Of a DNA stretch of 64,000 bases, positions 18,158 through 25,903 are shown in pieces. The notes beneath the pieces were generated by a model that did not search any database, had not been told where the DNA came from, and saw only the letters and a list, made by a program, of their open reading frames with translations. The translations under genes were made by a program, and so were the position numbers. Every line of letters begins with the position of its first letter. The stretch's first letter is position 1. Source of the DNA: Bacteroidota bacterium (lineage in GTDB: Bacteria > Bacteroidota > Bacteroidia > Bacteroidales > Paludibacteraceae); assembly GCA_023459355.1 (NCBI GenBank), contig JAEWUM010000029.1, positions 57,303-121,302 on the forward strand, read 5' to 3'.

Positions 18158-18242
18158 AAAAAACTTATCATTTGATAACAAGCCACAAAGGTAATCAAAG
18201 CAGCTATTTTCTCAAAACTGATAAACATTCATAAAAAATAAG

Positions 18243-18250
18243 TATCTTTG
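18243..18250 (+). promoter_or_regulatory. -7 box for serine palmitoyltransferase
   Basis: TATCTTTG lies 31 bp before the start codon and matches TAnnTTTG exactly. Confidence 0.5.
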
Positions 18251-18281
18251 TCGCCGAAATTATAAATCATAATACCCTTTT

Positions 18282-19469
18282 ATGAGTCAATTAAGCACAG
18301 TGTTGGGGCAGTACGATGCTCCTCAGAAGGCAAAGGCGCTGGGTGTTTATCCATACTTCCGTCCGATTGAATCCGATCAGGATACGGTAGTTACCATCAA
18401 CGGGAAACCCGTTTTGATGTTTGGATCAAACAGCTATTTGGGTTTGACGAATCACCCCCGTTTGAAAGAAGCAGCGATCAAAGCCATCGAAAAGTACGGC
18501 ACAGGTTGCGCCGGTTCCCGGTTCTTAAACGGAACATTAGATATTCACATCGAGTTGGAAGAACGGTTGGCTAAATTAGTGCACAAACAATCGGCACTCG
18601 TTTACGCTACAGGTTTCACCGTGAATTCAGGAGTAGTACCCTGCATAACAGGTCGTGAAGACTACCTGATTTTTGACGAGTTCGACCATGCTTCGATCAT
18701 AGAAGGAAAACGCCTGTCGTTTTCAAAACAGCTGAAATATCGTCACAACGATATGGATTCGCTCGAAAAACTACTACAGAAATGTGAGCCTGAAAAAGTC
18801 AAGGTTATTATAGTCGACGGTGTATTCAGCATGGAAGGCGACGTAGCCAAACTGCCGGAGATTGTGGCTTTGTCGAAAAAATACAATGCCTCCATCATGG
18901 TGGATGAAGCGCATTCACTGGGCGTATTCGGCAAAACAGGAGCCGGGGTTTGTGAACATTTCGGGGTTTCGGATGATGTGGATTTGATCATGGGCACTTT
19001 CAGCAAGTCGCTGGGAACCATCGGCGGATTTATCGCCGCAGATGAGAACATCATCAACTTCCTGAAACACAACTCCAGAACATTGATATTCAGTGCATCC
19101 ATCACGCCGGCATCAACAGCTTGTGTTATTGAGGCATTGAATGTAATGGCTGATGAAAAATGGAGGCAGGATACGCTTTGGGCTAACACCCACAGGGCAA
19201 AAGAGGGTTTTGTAAAAGCCGGTTTTGAAATCGGGACTTCTGAAACCCCCATTATTCCGCTGTATGTAAGGGATAACACCAAAACCTTCATGCTGACAAA
19301 AATGTTGATGGACGACGGCGTATTTGTAAACCCGGTGGTTTCTCCGGCTGTACGCTCAGAAGATTCACTGATACGGTATTCCCTGATGGCTACGCACACT
19401 TTCGATCAGATTGATGAATCAATCCTGAAAATTACGAAAGCTGCCAGGAGCATCGGGGTGATAGAGTAA
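18282..19469 (+). CDS. spt: Serine palmitoyltransferase (alpha-oxoamine synthase family)
   Basis: A PLP enzyme that condenses serine with a fatty acyl thioester to 3-ketosphinganine, the first step of sphingolipid synthesis in Bacteroidota. The 395 residues show the alpha-oxoamine synthase set: H136 in DEFDHASI, the D208-x-x-H211 pair in VDEAHSLGVFG, and the PLP lysine K242 in GTFSKSLGTIGGF. The family also contains glycine C-acetyltransferase and AONS. The N-terminus YFRPIESDQDTVV and overall similarity to the Bacteroides enzyme favour SPT, but the sequence alone cannot exclude a related thioester substrate. Confidence 0.88.
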   Translation: MSQLSTVLGQYDAPQKAKALGVYPYFRPIESDQDTVVTINGKPVLMFGSNSYLGLTNHPRLKEAAIKAIEKYGTGCAGSRFLNGTLDIHIELEERLAKLVHKQSALVYATGFTVNSGVVPCITGREDYLIFDEFDHASIIEGKRLSFSKQLKYRHNDMDSLEKLLQKCEPEKVKVIIVDGVFSMEGDVAKLPEIVALSKKYNASIMVDEAHSLGVFGKTGAGVCEHFGVSDDVDLIMGTFSKSLGTIGGFIAADENIINFLKHNSRTLIFSASITPASTACVIEALNVMADEKWRQDTLWANTHRAKEGFVKAGFEIGTSETPIIPLYVRDNTKTFMLTKMLMDDGVFVNPVVSPAVRSEDSLIRYSLMATHTFDQIDESILKITKAARSIGVIE

Positions 19470-19500
19470 GATATATAGGTTGTCCTGTACAACTTTTTAT

Positions 19501-19637
19501 AGATTTCTCACTACGTTCGAAATGTCAATCATAGTTTTATCTTTTGAGAGAGGTTAGCTGACGGCTAAGCCGCCAGCTAACCTCTCTCATCACAAATAGA
19601 CTTAGATCAATGTCATTCTGAACGAAGTGAAGAATCT
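19501..19637. mobile_element. 137-bp hairpin element with inverted ends and an inner stem-loop
   Basis: The outer ends form an imperfect inverted pair: TCTCACTACGTTCG near 19506 and CGAAGTGAAGAATC near 19623. Inside them a perfect 16-bp stem (TGAGAGAGGTTAGCTG at 19545-19560 with its complement at 19574-19589) closes a 13-nt loop. It fills the gap between spt and the ABC-F gene. The GTCATTCTGAACGAAGTGAAG end belongs to a repeat type seen in many bacteria. Confidence 0.65.
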
Positions 19638-19680
19638 ATTTTTTTGTTTGGGAGAACAACAATTTATTATTTCATTAAAG

Positions 19681-21297
19681 ATGATTACAGTTTCGAATTT
19701 AGCTATTCAGTTTGGTAAAAGAGTTTTGTTTTCTGATGTAAACCTCAAATTTACAGCAGGGAACTGTTATGGTGTTATCGGTGCTAACGGCGCCGGCAAA
19801 TCGACTTTGATTCGCATGTTGAGCGGCGACCTGGATCCCACACGCGGCACCATCCAGTTTGGTCCCGGTGAGCGCTTGTCGGTATTGAAACAGGACCACT
19901 TTGAATTTGATGAATTCACGGTAATTGATACCGTGATGATGGGACATGATGTACTTTGGAAAGTAAAAGAGGAAAAAGATGCCATTTACCTGAAAGCCGA
20001 TTTCTCCGATGCAGATGGTATCCGGGCATCGGAACTGGAAGAAAAATTCTCGGAAATGGGCGGATGGAACGCGGAAAGTGACGCTGCAGCGTTGTTAAGT
20101 GGCTTGGGCATCAAAGAAGAGTTTCATTACCAGCTGATGAAAGACCTCAGCGGTATGGAAAAGGTTCGGGTATTGCTCGCCCGGGCACTCTTCGGCAAAC
20201 CCGACAACCTGTTGCTCGATGAGCCTACCAACGACCTGGACGTGGAAACCGTGATGTGGCTGGAGAACTACTTAGCCAACTACGAGAACACCGTGTTGGT
20301 GGTTTCGCACGACCGTCACTTCTTAGATGCAGTCAGCACCCACACCGTGGATATTGACTACGGCAAGATTCAGCTTTTTGCCGGCAACTATTCTTTCTGG
20401 TACGAATCCAGTCAGCTTGCCCTGAAGCAACAACAAACACAAAACAAGAAAGCCGAAGAGAAGCGCAAGGAGTTGGAAGAATTTATCCGCAGGTTCAGCG
20501 CCAACGTGGCCAAGTCGAAACAAGCCACCAGTCGCCGCAAGATGCTGGAGAAGCTCAACGTGGACGAGATACAGCCTTCAACCCGTAAATACCCGGGCAT
20601 CATTTTCACCCCTGAAAGAGATCCCGGAAATATGGTATTGGAAGTCAAAGGGCTTGGAAAAACCGCCGACGATGGTACCGTGCTGTTTAAGGATGTCAAC
20701 TTCAATGTAGAAAAAGACGATAAGATTGTTTTTGTATCGAAAGATCCGCGGGCAATGACCGCCTTCTTCGAAATCATCAACGATCACGACAAGAAGCACG
20801 AAGGCTCCTTCAACTGGGGGATTACCATTACCCACGCCTATCTCCCACTCGACAACTCCGAATTTTTCAATACTGATTTGAATTTAGTCGACTGGCTGGG
20901 ACAATTTTCGTCCGACACCACCGAATCCTTCATCCGGGGATACCTGGGTAAAATGCTTTTCTCCGGAGAAGAAATCTACAAGAAAGCAAGTGTACTGTCG
21001 GGAGGCGAGAAAATGCGCTGCATGATTGCCCGCATGATGCTCAAAAATGCGAATGTAATGATATTAGACTCTCCGGCCAACCACTTAGACCTGGAGTCGA
21101 TTCAAGCATTCAACAACACGCTGGTAAATTTCAGGGGCAATATCCTGATGTCGTCGCACGACCGCGAGTTCATTCAAACCGTATGTAACCGCATCATCGA
21201 ATTAACCCCGAAAGGCATCATCGACAAAATCATGGATTTCGATGATTATGTAACCTCGGAGGAAATCAAGGAAATCAGAGTAAAGATGTATAAGTAA
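19681..21297 (+). CDS. ABC-F family ATPase with a degenerate second ATP site
   Basis: A soluble ABC-F protein, two ATP-binding domains without membrane segments. Members act on ribosomes in translation or antibiotic protection. The 538-residue form starts MITVSNLAIQF; an upstream ATG at 19627 falls inside a repeat element and is rejected. Domain 1 is intact: GANGAGKST, signature LSGMEKVRV, Walker B LLLDEPTNDLD. A charged coiled linker (about 250-310) joins it to domain 2. There the P-loop is lost (FVSKDPRAMTAF), the signature LSGGEKMR is kept, and Walker B reads MILDSPANHLD without the catalytic Glu. Its stop abuts the stop of the convergent thioesterase gene with no gap. Confidence 0.88.
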   Translation: MITVSNLAIQFGKRVLFSDVNLKFTAGNCYGVIGANGAGKSTLIRMLSGDLDPTRGTIQFGPGERLSVLKQDHFEFDEFTVIDTVMMGHDVLWKVKEEKDAIYLKADFSDADGIRASELEEKFSEMGGWNAESDAAALLSGLGIKEEFHYQLMKDLSGMEKVRVLLARALFGKPDNLLLDEPTNDLDVETVMWLENYLANYENTVLVVSHDRHFLDAVSTHTVDIDYGKIQLFAGNYSFWYESSQLALKQQQTQNKKAEEKRKELEEFIRRFSANVAKSKQATSRRKMLEKLNVDEIQPSTRKYPGIIFTPERDPGNMVLEVKGLGKTADDGTVLFKDVNFNVEKDDKIVFVSKDPRAMTAFFEIINDHDKKHEGSFNWGITITHAYLPLDNSEFFNTDLNLVDWLGQFSSDTTESFIRGYLGKMLFSGEEIYKKASVLSGGEKMRCMIARMMLKNANVMILDSPANHLDLESIQAFNNTLVNFRGNILMSSHDREFIQTVCNRIIELTPKGIIDKIMDFDDYVTSEEIKEIRVKMYK

Positions 21298-22035
21298 TTA
21301 TTCTTTTGACCTGAAAATGAGCCGCGCGCGGCAACTGGTTTTATCATTGTGAAGAATCTCGAAGAGGTAGGTGTCCCCTGCCTCTTCTGTTTTATAGATT
21401 TTCACTTCCTCTCCAAACAGGATTTCACTCATAAAATTCACATCGAAACGTTTTACGCTTTTCAGGTTGTAGTGTTCAGGAGAAAACCCGTTGCTTATCC
21501 ACTCCACATAACGCATGGTGTTCACGTGACGGTTGATGTCGATGTGACTATATTTCGCGCTGAAGACGTCGGTGAGTGCTCCCCTGCTTTCATTCAGCTT
21601 GAAGGGCTTATCGATTGGAACTGTTTCTTCTGAAGCAAAATCGCCAATATTATCCAGTGTAAATAAATCCTGCGCCCTGCGGGTATGGTGGTCAATCATA
21701 GCCCAGGTAGAAGCCGCGTATCCGACAATCTGCATCTCTTTATTCCGGATGCAGAAATTACGGGTCGTACTGGCCCTGCCGACAGTTTCTATCCATGTTT
21801 CGATGTGAACCGTTTCGTATTGCAAGGGAAAATAATCTACCTCCAAAGCCAGGCGCAGTAACACCCACGATAATCCGTTGTTGTTTAGCTTCCGCAACCC
21901 GAACCCATTTTCTTCAGCATTATACTGAGCCGCTGTCAGTAATAAATCAGTCAGTGATGAAAGCGTAATCTGACAATTGAAATCGACTGACTGGGGTGAG
22001 ACTTCAAAGGCGTATGATTTTTTGGTGATGACCAT
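21298..22035 (-). CDS. Acyl-ACP thioesterase
   Basis: Hydrolyses acyl-acyl carrier protein to free fatty acid and ACP in the cytoplasm (PF01643 FatA/FatB-like family). The 245 residues form two hot-dog domains. The first (about 1-130) contains NGLSWVLLRLALEVDYFP and the substrate-side segment ETWIETVGRASTTRNF. The second contains HIDINRHVNTMRYVEW, where the Asn-His pair fits the family's catalytic residues. It is convergent with the ABC-F gene. The 23-bp tandem array at 22129-22214 lies just upstream of its start and may touch its promoter. Confidence 0.9.
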   Translation of the reverse strand: MVITKKSYAFEVSPQSVDFNCQITLSSLTDLLLTAAQYNAEENGFGLRKLNNNGLSWVLLRLALEVDYFPLQYETVHIETWIETVGRASTTRNFCIRNKEMQIVGYAASTWAMIDHHTRRAQDLFTLDNIGDFASEETVPIDKPFKLNESRGALTDVFSAKYSHIDINRHVNTMRYVEWISNGFSPEHYNLKSVKRFDVNFMSEILFGEEVKIYKTEEAGDTYLFEILHNDKTSCRARLIFRSKE

Positions 22036-22128
22036 GAATATATGTTGAGTTTCTATGTATGCAATGCAAACTTATATAAATTAATTAGAATGACAATGAC
22101 TATTTGATTCCCTTTGACAACACACACG

Positions 22129-22214
22129 ACGTAACCTTGCGTCACATCATAACGTAACCTTGCGTCACACCATGACGTAACCTTACGTCACGCCACAACG
22201 TAACCCTTCGTCAC
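22129..22214. repeat. Four tandem 23-bp repeats
   Basis: Units starting at 22129, 22152, 22175 and 22198 share the core ACGTAACCTTGCGTCAC and have an exact 23-bp period. The array lies about 95 bp upstream of the thioesterase start and after the end of the HU-like gene. It could be an array of protein-binding sites about two helical turns apart, or a variable-number tandem repeat. Confidence 0.85.
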
Positions 22215-22270
22215 GTCGTCACACTTACCATAACATGCAGTTCGATACGCAGGAAGAGATATAAATGTTA

Positions 22271-23020
22271 TCAGACTACTCTCACGATGCTGCTGAGCCT
22301 GTAACTGCGTGACTGCTTTGTATTGGTTGACGCATTGGAATACTGCGTCTTAATCTCCAGTTGATAATTGCCGGGTTCAACAGATTCAGGCAGGATAAAG
22401 ACAATGTTTTTCGGAAAATTGGTTACGATGCGTTCCGGAGGAATATTGGTCACCTCGCCATTAGCGGTATTAATCAGCTTAATCCCGTTATCCGGACTAT
22501 CGCCTGCAATTTTCAGTTTGGTTCCTTTCAGTTCGACCGCGTTACCACGGGTGATAGCCTCATTGATTATTCCGTTCGGCAGTTCCCTGACTGTGTTGAT
22601 ACAGGTTTTCACCTGTGCCACTCCACGGACATTGACTTCCACATCCTCCATCAGCCGGCTTAATTGAGTAGTCGGTGTTACCTGCAACACAAGTTTGTGC
22701 TCCTCCTTGTTCCATTCAGGTTTTTCAGACATGAATGCCCCGTTCACGGCGAGTTTGAACACGCCGGGTCCAAAATTGACAGAAGCGCCGTTTAGGAGTT
22801 CCTCCATAGCTACCTCCTGAAGTATTTCGATGGCCGCCCGCAGTGTCGTTGCATTCAACTCGGTCCTTCGCTTCACCGCGATATTTACCAGGTCATCCTC
22901 CTTCAGGAATCTTTTAGTAACAACTTTTCCAAAATACTTATTGCTGCCGGGTGTGATGGCAAGGTCGTAAAGTTCGACGAGTAGGGCGTTTTTGGGGGTT
23001 TTCATAGGGAAGTAGCTCAT
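22271..23020 (-). CDS. HU-like DNA-binding protein with C-terminal DUF4469-type domain
   Basis: A 249-residue protein of a Bacteroidota family that joins an HU/IHF-like fold (about 15-135; NALLVELYDL, LVNIAVKRRTELNATTLRAAIEIL, VNFGPGVFKL) to a C-terminal Ig-like domain (about 150-249; TKLKIAGDSPDNGI, VEPGNYQLEIKTQYS). The HU part suggests DNA binding, and the second domain has no known role. Members are very abundant in this order and often multi-copy. It stands alone on the minus strand with the 23-bp array downstream. Confidence 0.8.
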   Translation of the reverse strand: MSYFPMKTPKNALLVELYDLAITPGSNKYFGKVVTKRFLKEDDLVNIAVKRRTELNATTLRAAIEILQEVAMEELLNGASVNFGPGVFKLAVNGAFMSEKPEWNKEEHKLVLQVTPTTQLSRLMEDVEVNVRGVAQVKTCINTVRELPNGIINEAITRGNAVELKGTKLKIAGDSPDNGIKLINTANGEVTNIPPERIVTNFPKNIVFILPESVEPGNYQLEIKTQYSNASTNTKQSRSYRLSSIVRVV

Positions 23021-23145
23021 TAAGGGTTAAAATAATGATAATTGATTAGTGTTAGTTTTTACGGTAATAAGGACTTTGGTTAGTGACATAAAAAACAATA
23101 TTATTTCATTGATTATTTAGGTTTGAAATCAGACTTATGATTTGG

Positions 23146-24045
23146 TTAGAGTAATTTATATGGATAATCAGCATCAGGCATTTCCAACAGTTTGTTAATT
23201 ATGCGGGTTCGATGGCATTGAGCCGGATTTTTCTCAAAACAGGTAAGTGCTACACGGTTATCTGTTTTGATTAATTGTTGTATTCGCCGAATAGCCTCTG
23301 TGCTGCTTTTTAGGGTGTTAACCTCGTATCTTTCAAAAAGCAAATCATAATCATTTTGTGAGTTGAGTTGCTGACGTTGCTCCGACTCGATTCCTAATTC
23401 CGGAAGGTGTATGTAGCGAATACCAACTCCCTCACAGGCTTTCTGTAACTGGCCTTTCGAAAAACCGTACTTCTGACTGTAGGCGTTTCGGCGCACATCA
23501 CAAAGTATCTTCACATCATTAACAATCAGTTTGTTGATATAAGTTTCGAGCGAAATGCCTTCATAACCTATGCTAAATAATCCTTTACCGGCAATTGCCA
23601 GTTTCTGTTGATTTACTGTAGCAAGTTCTTCAGCACTCAGCAGCTCAGCAGCTATAGAGCTGTTGATAGCATAATAAGGATATTTTTGATAGGTGTAACG
23701 GATAAGTTCTGTTTGCGATAATTTACCGAAATGTCGTTTTGTTTGTTCCAGTGCATCACGGTCAATCTTATCCAGCATCGACAAATAAGTACCCTTTTGA
23801 ATCAGTTGTATATTGCGTCCGGATGGCCCTTCTGTTACAGCCAAATAACCATATTTTGCCATTGTTGCCAAATCCTGATTGGCCTGAAAAGAATAGCAAC
23901 CATAACGATATGGTACAAAATCAAAAGCTTTCTTTTCTTGATTCCGGGTAAACAGAAACAGGTACTTTTGAAGGCTTTTGGCAGTTAATTGTCCGTCAAA
24001 GATTTCCAACAAAGCAAGGAGTATTTTACGACGATAGTATAGCAT
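23146..24045 (-). CDS. DUF488 domain protein with N-terminal winged-helix-like domain
   Basis: A 299-residue two-domain protein. The first half (RRKILLALLEIFDGQLTAKS, QKYLFLFTRNQ, FVPYRYGCYSFQANQDL) looks like a compact helical or winged-helix domain. The second half is DUF488: LFSIGYEGISLETYI, LCDVRRNAYSQKYGFSK, IRYIHLPELGIESEQR and the conserved Cys motif CFEKNPAQCHR. No function is established. A TACTTTTG box on the minus strand at 24050-24057 lies almost on the start codon, so the transcript may be nearly leaderless, or the true start may be slightly inside. It has no operon partner. Confidence 0.82.
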   Translation of the reverse strand: MLYYRRKILLALLEIFDGQLTAKSLQKYLFLFTRNQEKKAFDFVPYRYGCYSFQANQDLATMAKYGYLAVTEGPSGRNIQLIQKGTYLSMLDKIDRDALEQTKRHFGKLSQTELIRYTYQKYPYYAINSSIAAELLSAEELATVNQQKLAIAGKGLFSIGYEGISLETYINKLIVNDVKILCDVRRNAYSQKYGFSKGQLQKACEGVGIRYIHLPELGIESEQRQQLNSQNDYDLLFERYEVNTLKSSTEAIRRIQQLIKTDNRVALTCFEKNPAQCHRTRIINKLLEMPDADYPYKLL

Positions 24046-24206
24046 TGTGCAAAAGTAAGAAATTCTTGTGAAATCAGGTATTGTAGGCTTCCTATTTTTA
24101 GTACTCTATAAAAGTAGACAATTTTTACTAAAAACAATTATTTCACATTCATTTCATTCCAGTCTGATTGGAGCGAACATCCAGTCAACCCTGCCTTTAA
24201 TAAATC

Positions 24207-24238
24207 AAAAGCTGCTTCAATTTCCTGAAGCAGCTTTT
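24207..24238 (-). terminator. Stem-loop terminator after galM
   Basis: A perfect 13-bp stem AAAAGCTGCTTCA / TGAAGCAGCTTTT with a 6-nt loop, 24 bp beyond the galM stop. The arms end in U-rich sequence in both directions, so it may be bidirectional. Confidence 0.75.
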
Positions 24239-24261
24239 TCTATTCACGAATACAATTCAGA

Positions 24262-25287
24262 TCACTCCACCCCAAACCTATACACACACCACTCCTCATA
24301 CTTTTCCCCCGGTCTCAACACCGAGCTTGGGAAATGCGCGATATTCGGTGAGTTCGGGAAGTTCTGGGTTTCAAGACAAACGGAGTCCTGTTCAGCATAA
24401 GTTTTCCCATATTTGCCGGGTTGTTTTTCCACCCAGTTGGCGGTGTAAATTTGCACACCGGGTTGGGTGGTGAGTACATCCATTTTGCGACCGCTTACCG
24501 GTTCGTAGAGCGTAGCAGCCAACGCCAGTTCCTTCGGTTGGTTTTTGCGGATGGTCCAGTTGTTGTCGATTCCACGACCGGCAACATATTCGGGTGCATC
24601 AATCACATCTCCAATCACAACAGGCTGACGGAAATCGAAAGGTGAATTATCCACCGGACGAATTTCGCCTGTAGGTGAGGCGGTATCATCTAACACGGTA
24701 TGAAAATCAGCATTGATTTGCAGGATGTGATCGCGTACAGTTCCGTTACCGGCGCCTTTCAGGTTGAAATAAGAATGGTTGGTCAAACCGATAACCGTAG
24801 GCTTATCCGTTTCAGCCTCGTAACGTATTTTCAGTTCGTTCTCGTCGGTGATGGTATAGGTCACGCAGCAATCCAGTGTGCCGGGATAACCTTCTTCGCC
24901 ATCCGGTGACTTGTAGTTCATGCAAATACTGTTTTCACTCAGCTCAATTACTTCCCAAACCTTGGCATTAAAGCCTTCGATGCCGCCATGCAATGCATTG
25001 CCACCGTTGTTTTGTGCCAGCGTGTATTCTTTCCCGTCAAGGGTAAATTTGCCATCTTTGATGCGATTTGCAAAACGACCGCAAGTAGCGCCGAAATACG
25101 GTTCCTTGTCGATGTTTTCCTGCAAAGTATCGAATCCCTGTACCACATCTTCCATTTTACCGTTTTTATCCGGAACCATGAGTCGGATGATTTTCGTACC
25201 ATAGTTGGTCACTTCGGCAGACATGCCATTTTTGTTTTTGATGGTGTAGAGTTTTACCTCTTTACCGTTGATGTTGATTGTTTCCAT
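24262..25287 (-). CDS. galM: Galactose mutarotase (aldose 1-epimerase)
   Basis: Interconverts alpha and beta galactose so that galactokinase receives the alpha anomer. The 341-residue protein has the family core: GATCGRFANRIKDG, the His of NALHGG, the catalytic His of LTNHSYFNLKG, and the Glu region LETQNFPNSPN near the C-terminus. It lacks a signal peptide and is therefore cytoplasmic. It lies downstream of galK on the same strand, but a GxxExxY gene with inverted-repeat sequences separates the two by 617 bp. Confidence 0.93.
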   Translation of the reverse strand: METININGKEVKLYTIKNKNGMSAEVTNYGTKIIRLMVPDKNGKMEDVVQGFDTLQENIDKEPYFGATCGRFANRIKDGKFTLDGKEYTLAQNNGGNALHGGIEGFNAKVWEVIELSENSICMNYKSPDGEEGYPGTLDCCVTYTITDENELKIRYEAETDKPTVIGLTNHSYFNLKGAGNGTVRDHILQINADFHTVLDDTASPTGEIRPVDNSPFDFRQPVVIGDVIDAPEYVAGRGIDNNWTIRKNQPKELALAATLYEPVSGRKMDVLTTQPGVQIYTANWVEKQPGKYGKTYAEQDSVCLETQNFPNSPNIAHFPSSVLRPGEKYEEWCVYRFGVE

Positions 25288-25300
25288 TTTAATATTTTTA

Positions 25301-25340
25301 AACCATATAAGTCATATAAGGAACATATAAGTTTTTAAAT
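25301..25340. repeat. CCATATAAG-family end, left flank of the GxxExxY gene
   Basis: AACCATATAAGTCATATAAG plus a further 20 bp. This 40-bp arm is an almost perfect inverted copy of 25857-25896 (about two differences). The GxxExxY stop codon lies inside it. Confidence 0.75.
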
Positions 25341-25748
25341 TTCAGGCAAAAACCGAAAAGTTTCATTCACATAAGTTGACTGACCTTTATAATATATATT
25401 CTCTACATTGAAGTTGATTAATAAGCCCATTGGAAGATCAAGCAATTTCATATAAGAAATGAGCTGCGCTTCATGAATTGGTAAAACCTGTTCAACAGAT
25501 TTTAATTCAACTACCAACGTATCTTCAATTAGTAAATCACAGCGCAAATTAAGATCAAGATCTACTCCTTTGTAATTATAAGGAATTTTTAGTTCTGAAT
25601 TGAATTTAATTCCTCTGATACTAAGTTCATATTCCAAACATTTTTGGTACACCTTCTCAAGCAGACCAGGTCCAAGTCTTTTATGAACTTCAATTGCAGC
25701 TCCGTTGACCCAGTAAACAAGGTCTTTTAAATATTTCTTAGTAAGCAT
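25335..25748 (-). CDS. GxxExxY family protein
   Basis: A 137-residue protein of the GxxExxY family, named for the motif seen here as GPGLLEKVYQKCL; function unknown. The region DLDLNLRCDLLIEDTLVVELKSVE resembles the D-x(n)-ExK core of PD-(D/E)XK nucleases, so a nuclease-like fold is plausible. The start MLTKKYLKDLVYWVNG at 25748 is preferred: an upstream in-frame ATG at 25832 would put a repeat-family sequence inside the protein. The gene sits between galM and galK. It is bracketed by CCATATAAG-family inverted repeats, one of which supplies its stop codon, so it was probably inserted into an older gal operon. Confidence 0.85.
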   Translation of the reverse strand: MLTKKYLKDLVYWVNGAAIEVHKRLGPGLLEKVYQKCLEYELSIRGIKFNSELKIPYNYKGVDLDLNLRCDLLIEDTLVVELKSVEQVLPIHEAQLISYMKLLDLPMGLLINFNVENIYYKGQSTYVNETFRFLPEI

Positions 25749-25765
25749 AGGTTGTAAATGTGATA

Positions 25766-25896
25766 AACCATATAAGGCATATAAGTAACCTAAAAAGCTA
25801 AAAATTTCAACATCATCTGTTGATAAAAACAACTTTAAAATATTTACTGTTTTATGAATTTAAAACTTATATGTTCCTTAAATGACTTATATGGTT
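25766..25896. mobile_element. MITE-like element upstream of the GxxExxY gene
   Basis: The left end AACCATATAAGGCATATAAG (from 25766) and the right end, the reverse complement of AACCATATAAGTCATTTAAG (to 25896), enclose about 70 bp without a gene. Size and ends match the elements at 4429-4553 and 30331-30431. Confidence 0.7.
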
Positions 25897-25903
25897 AAAA
25901 AGA

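Noticed and set aside
22129..22214. 23-bp repeats as a CRISPR-like or integron array
   Set aside because: The period equals the repeat; there are no spacers, cassettes or integrase.
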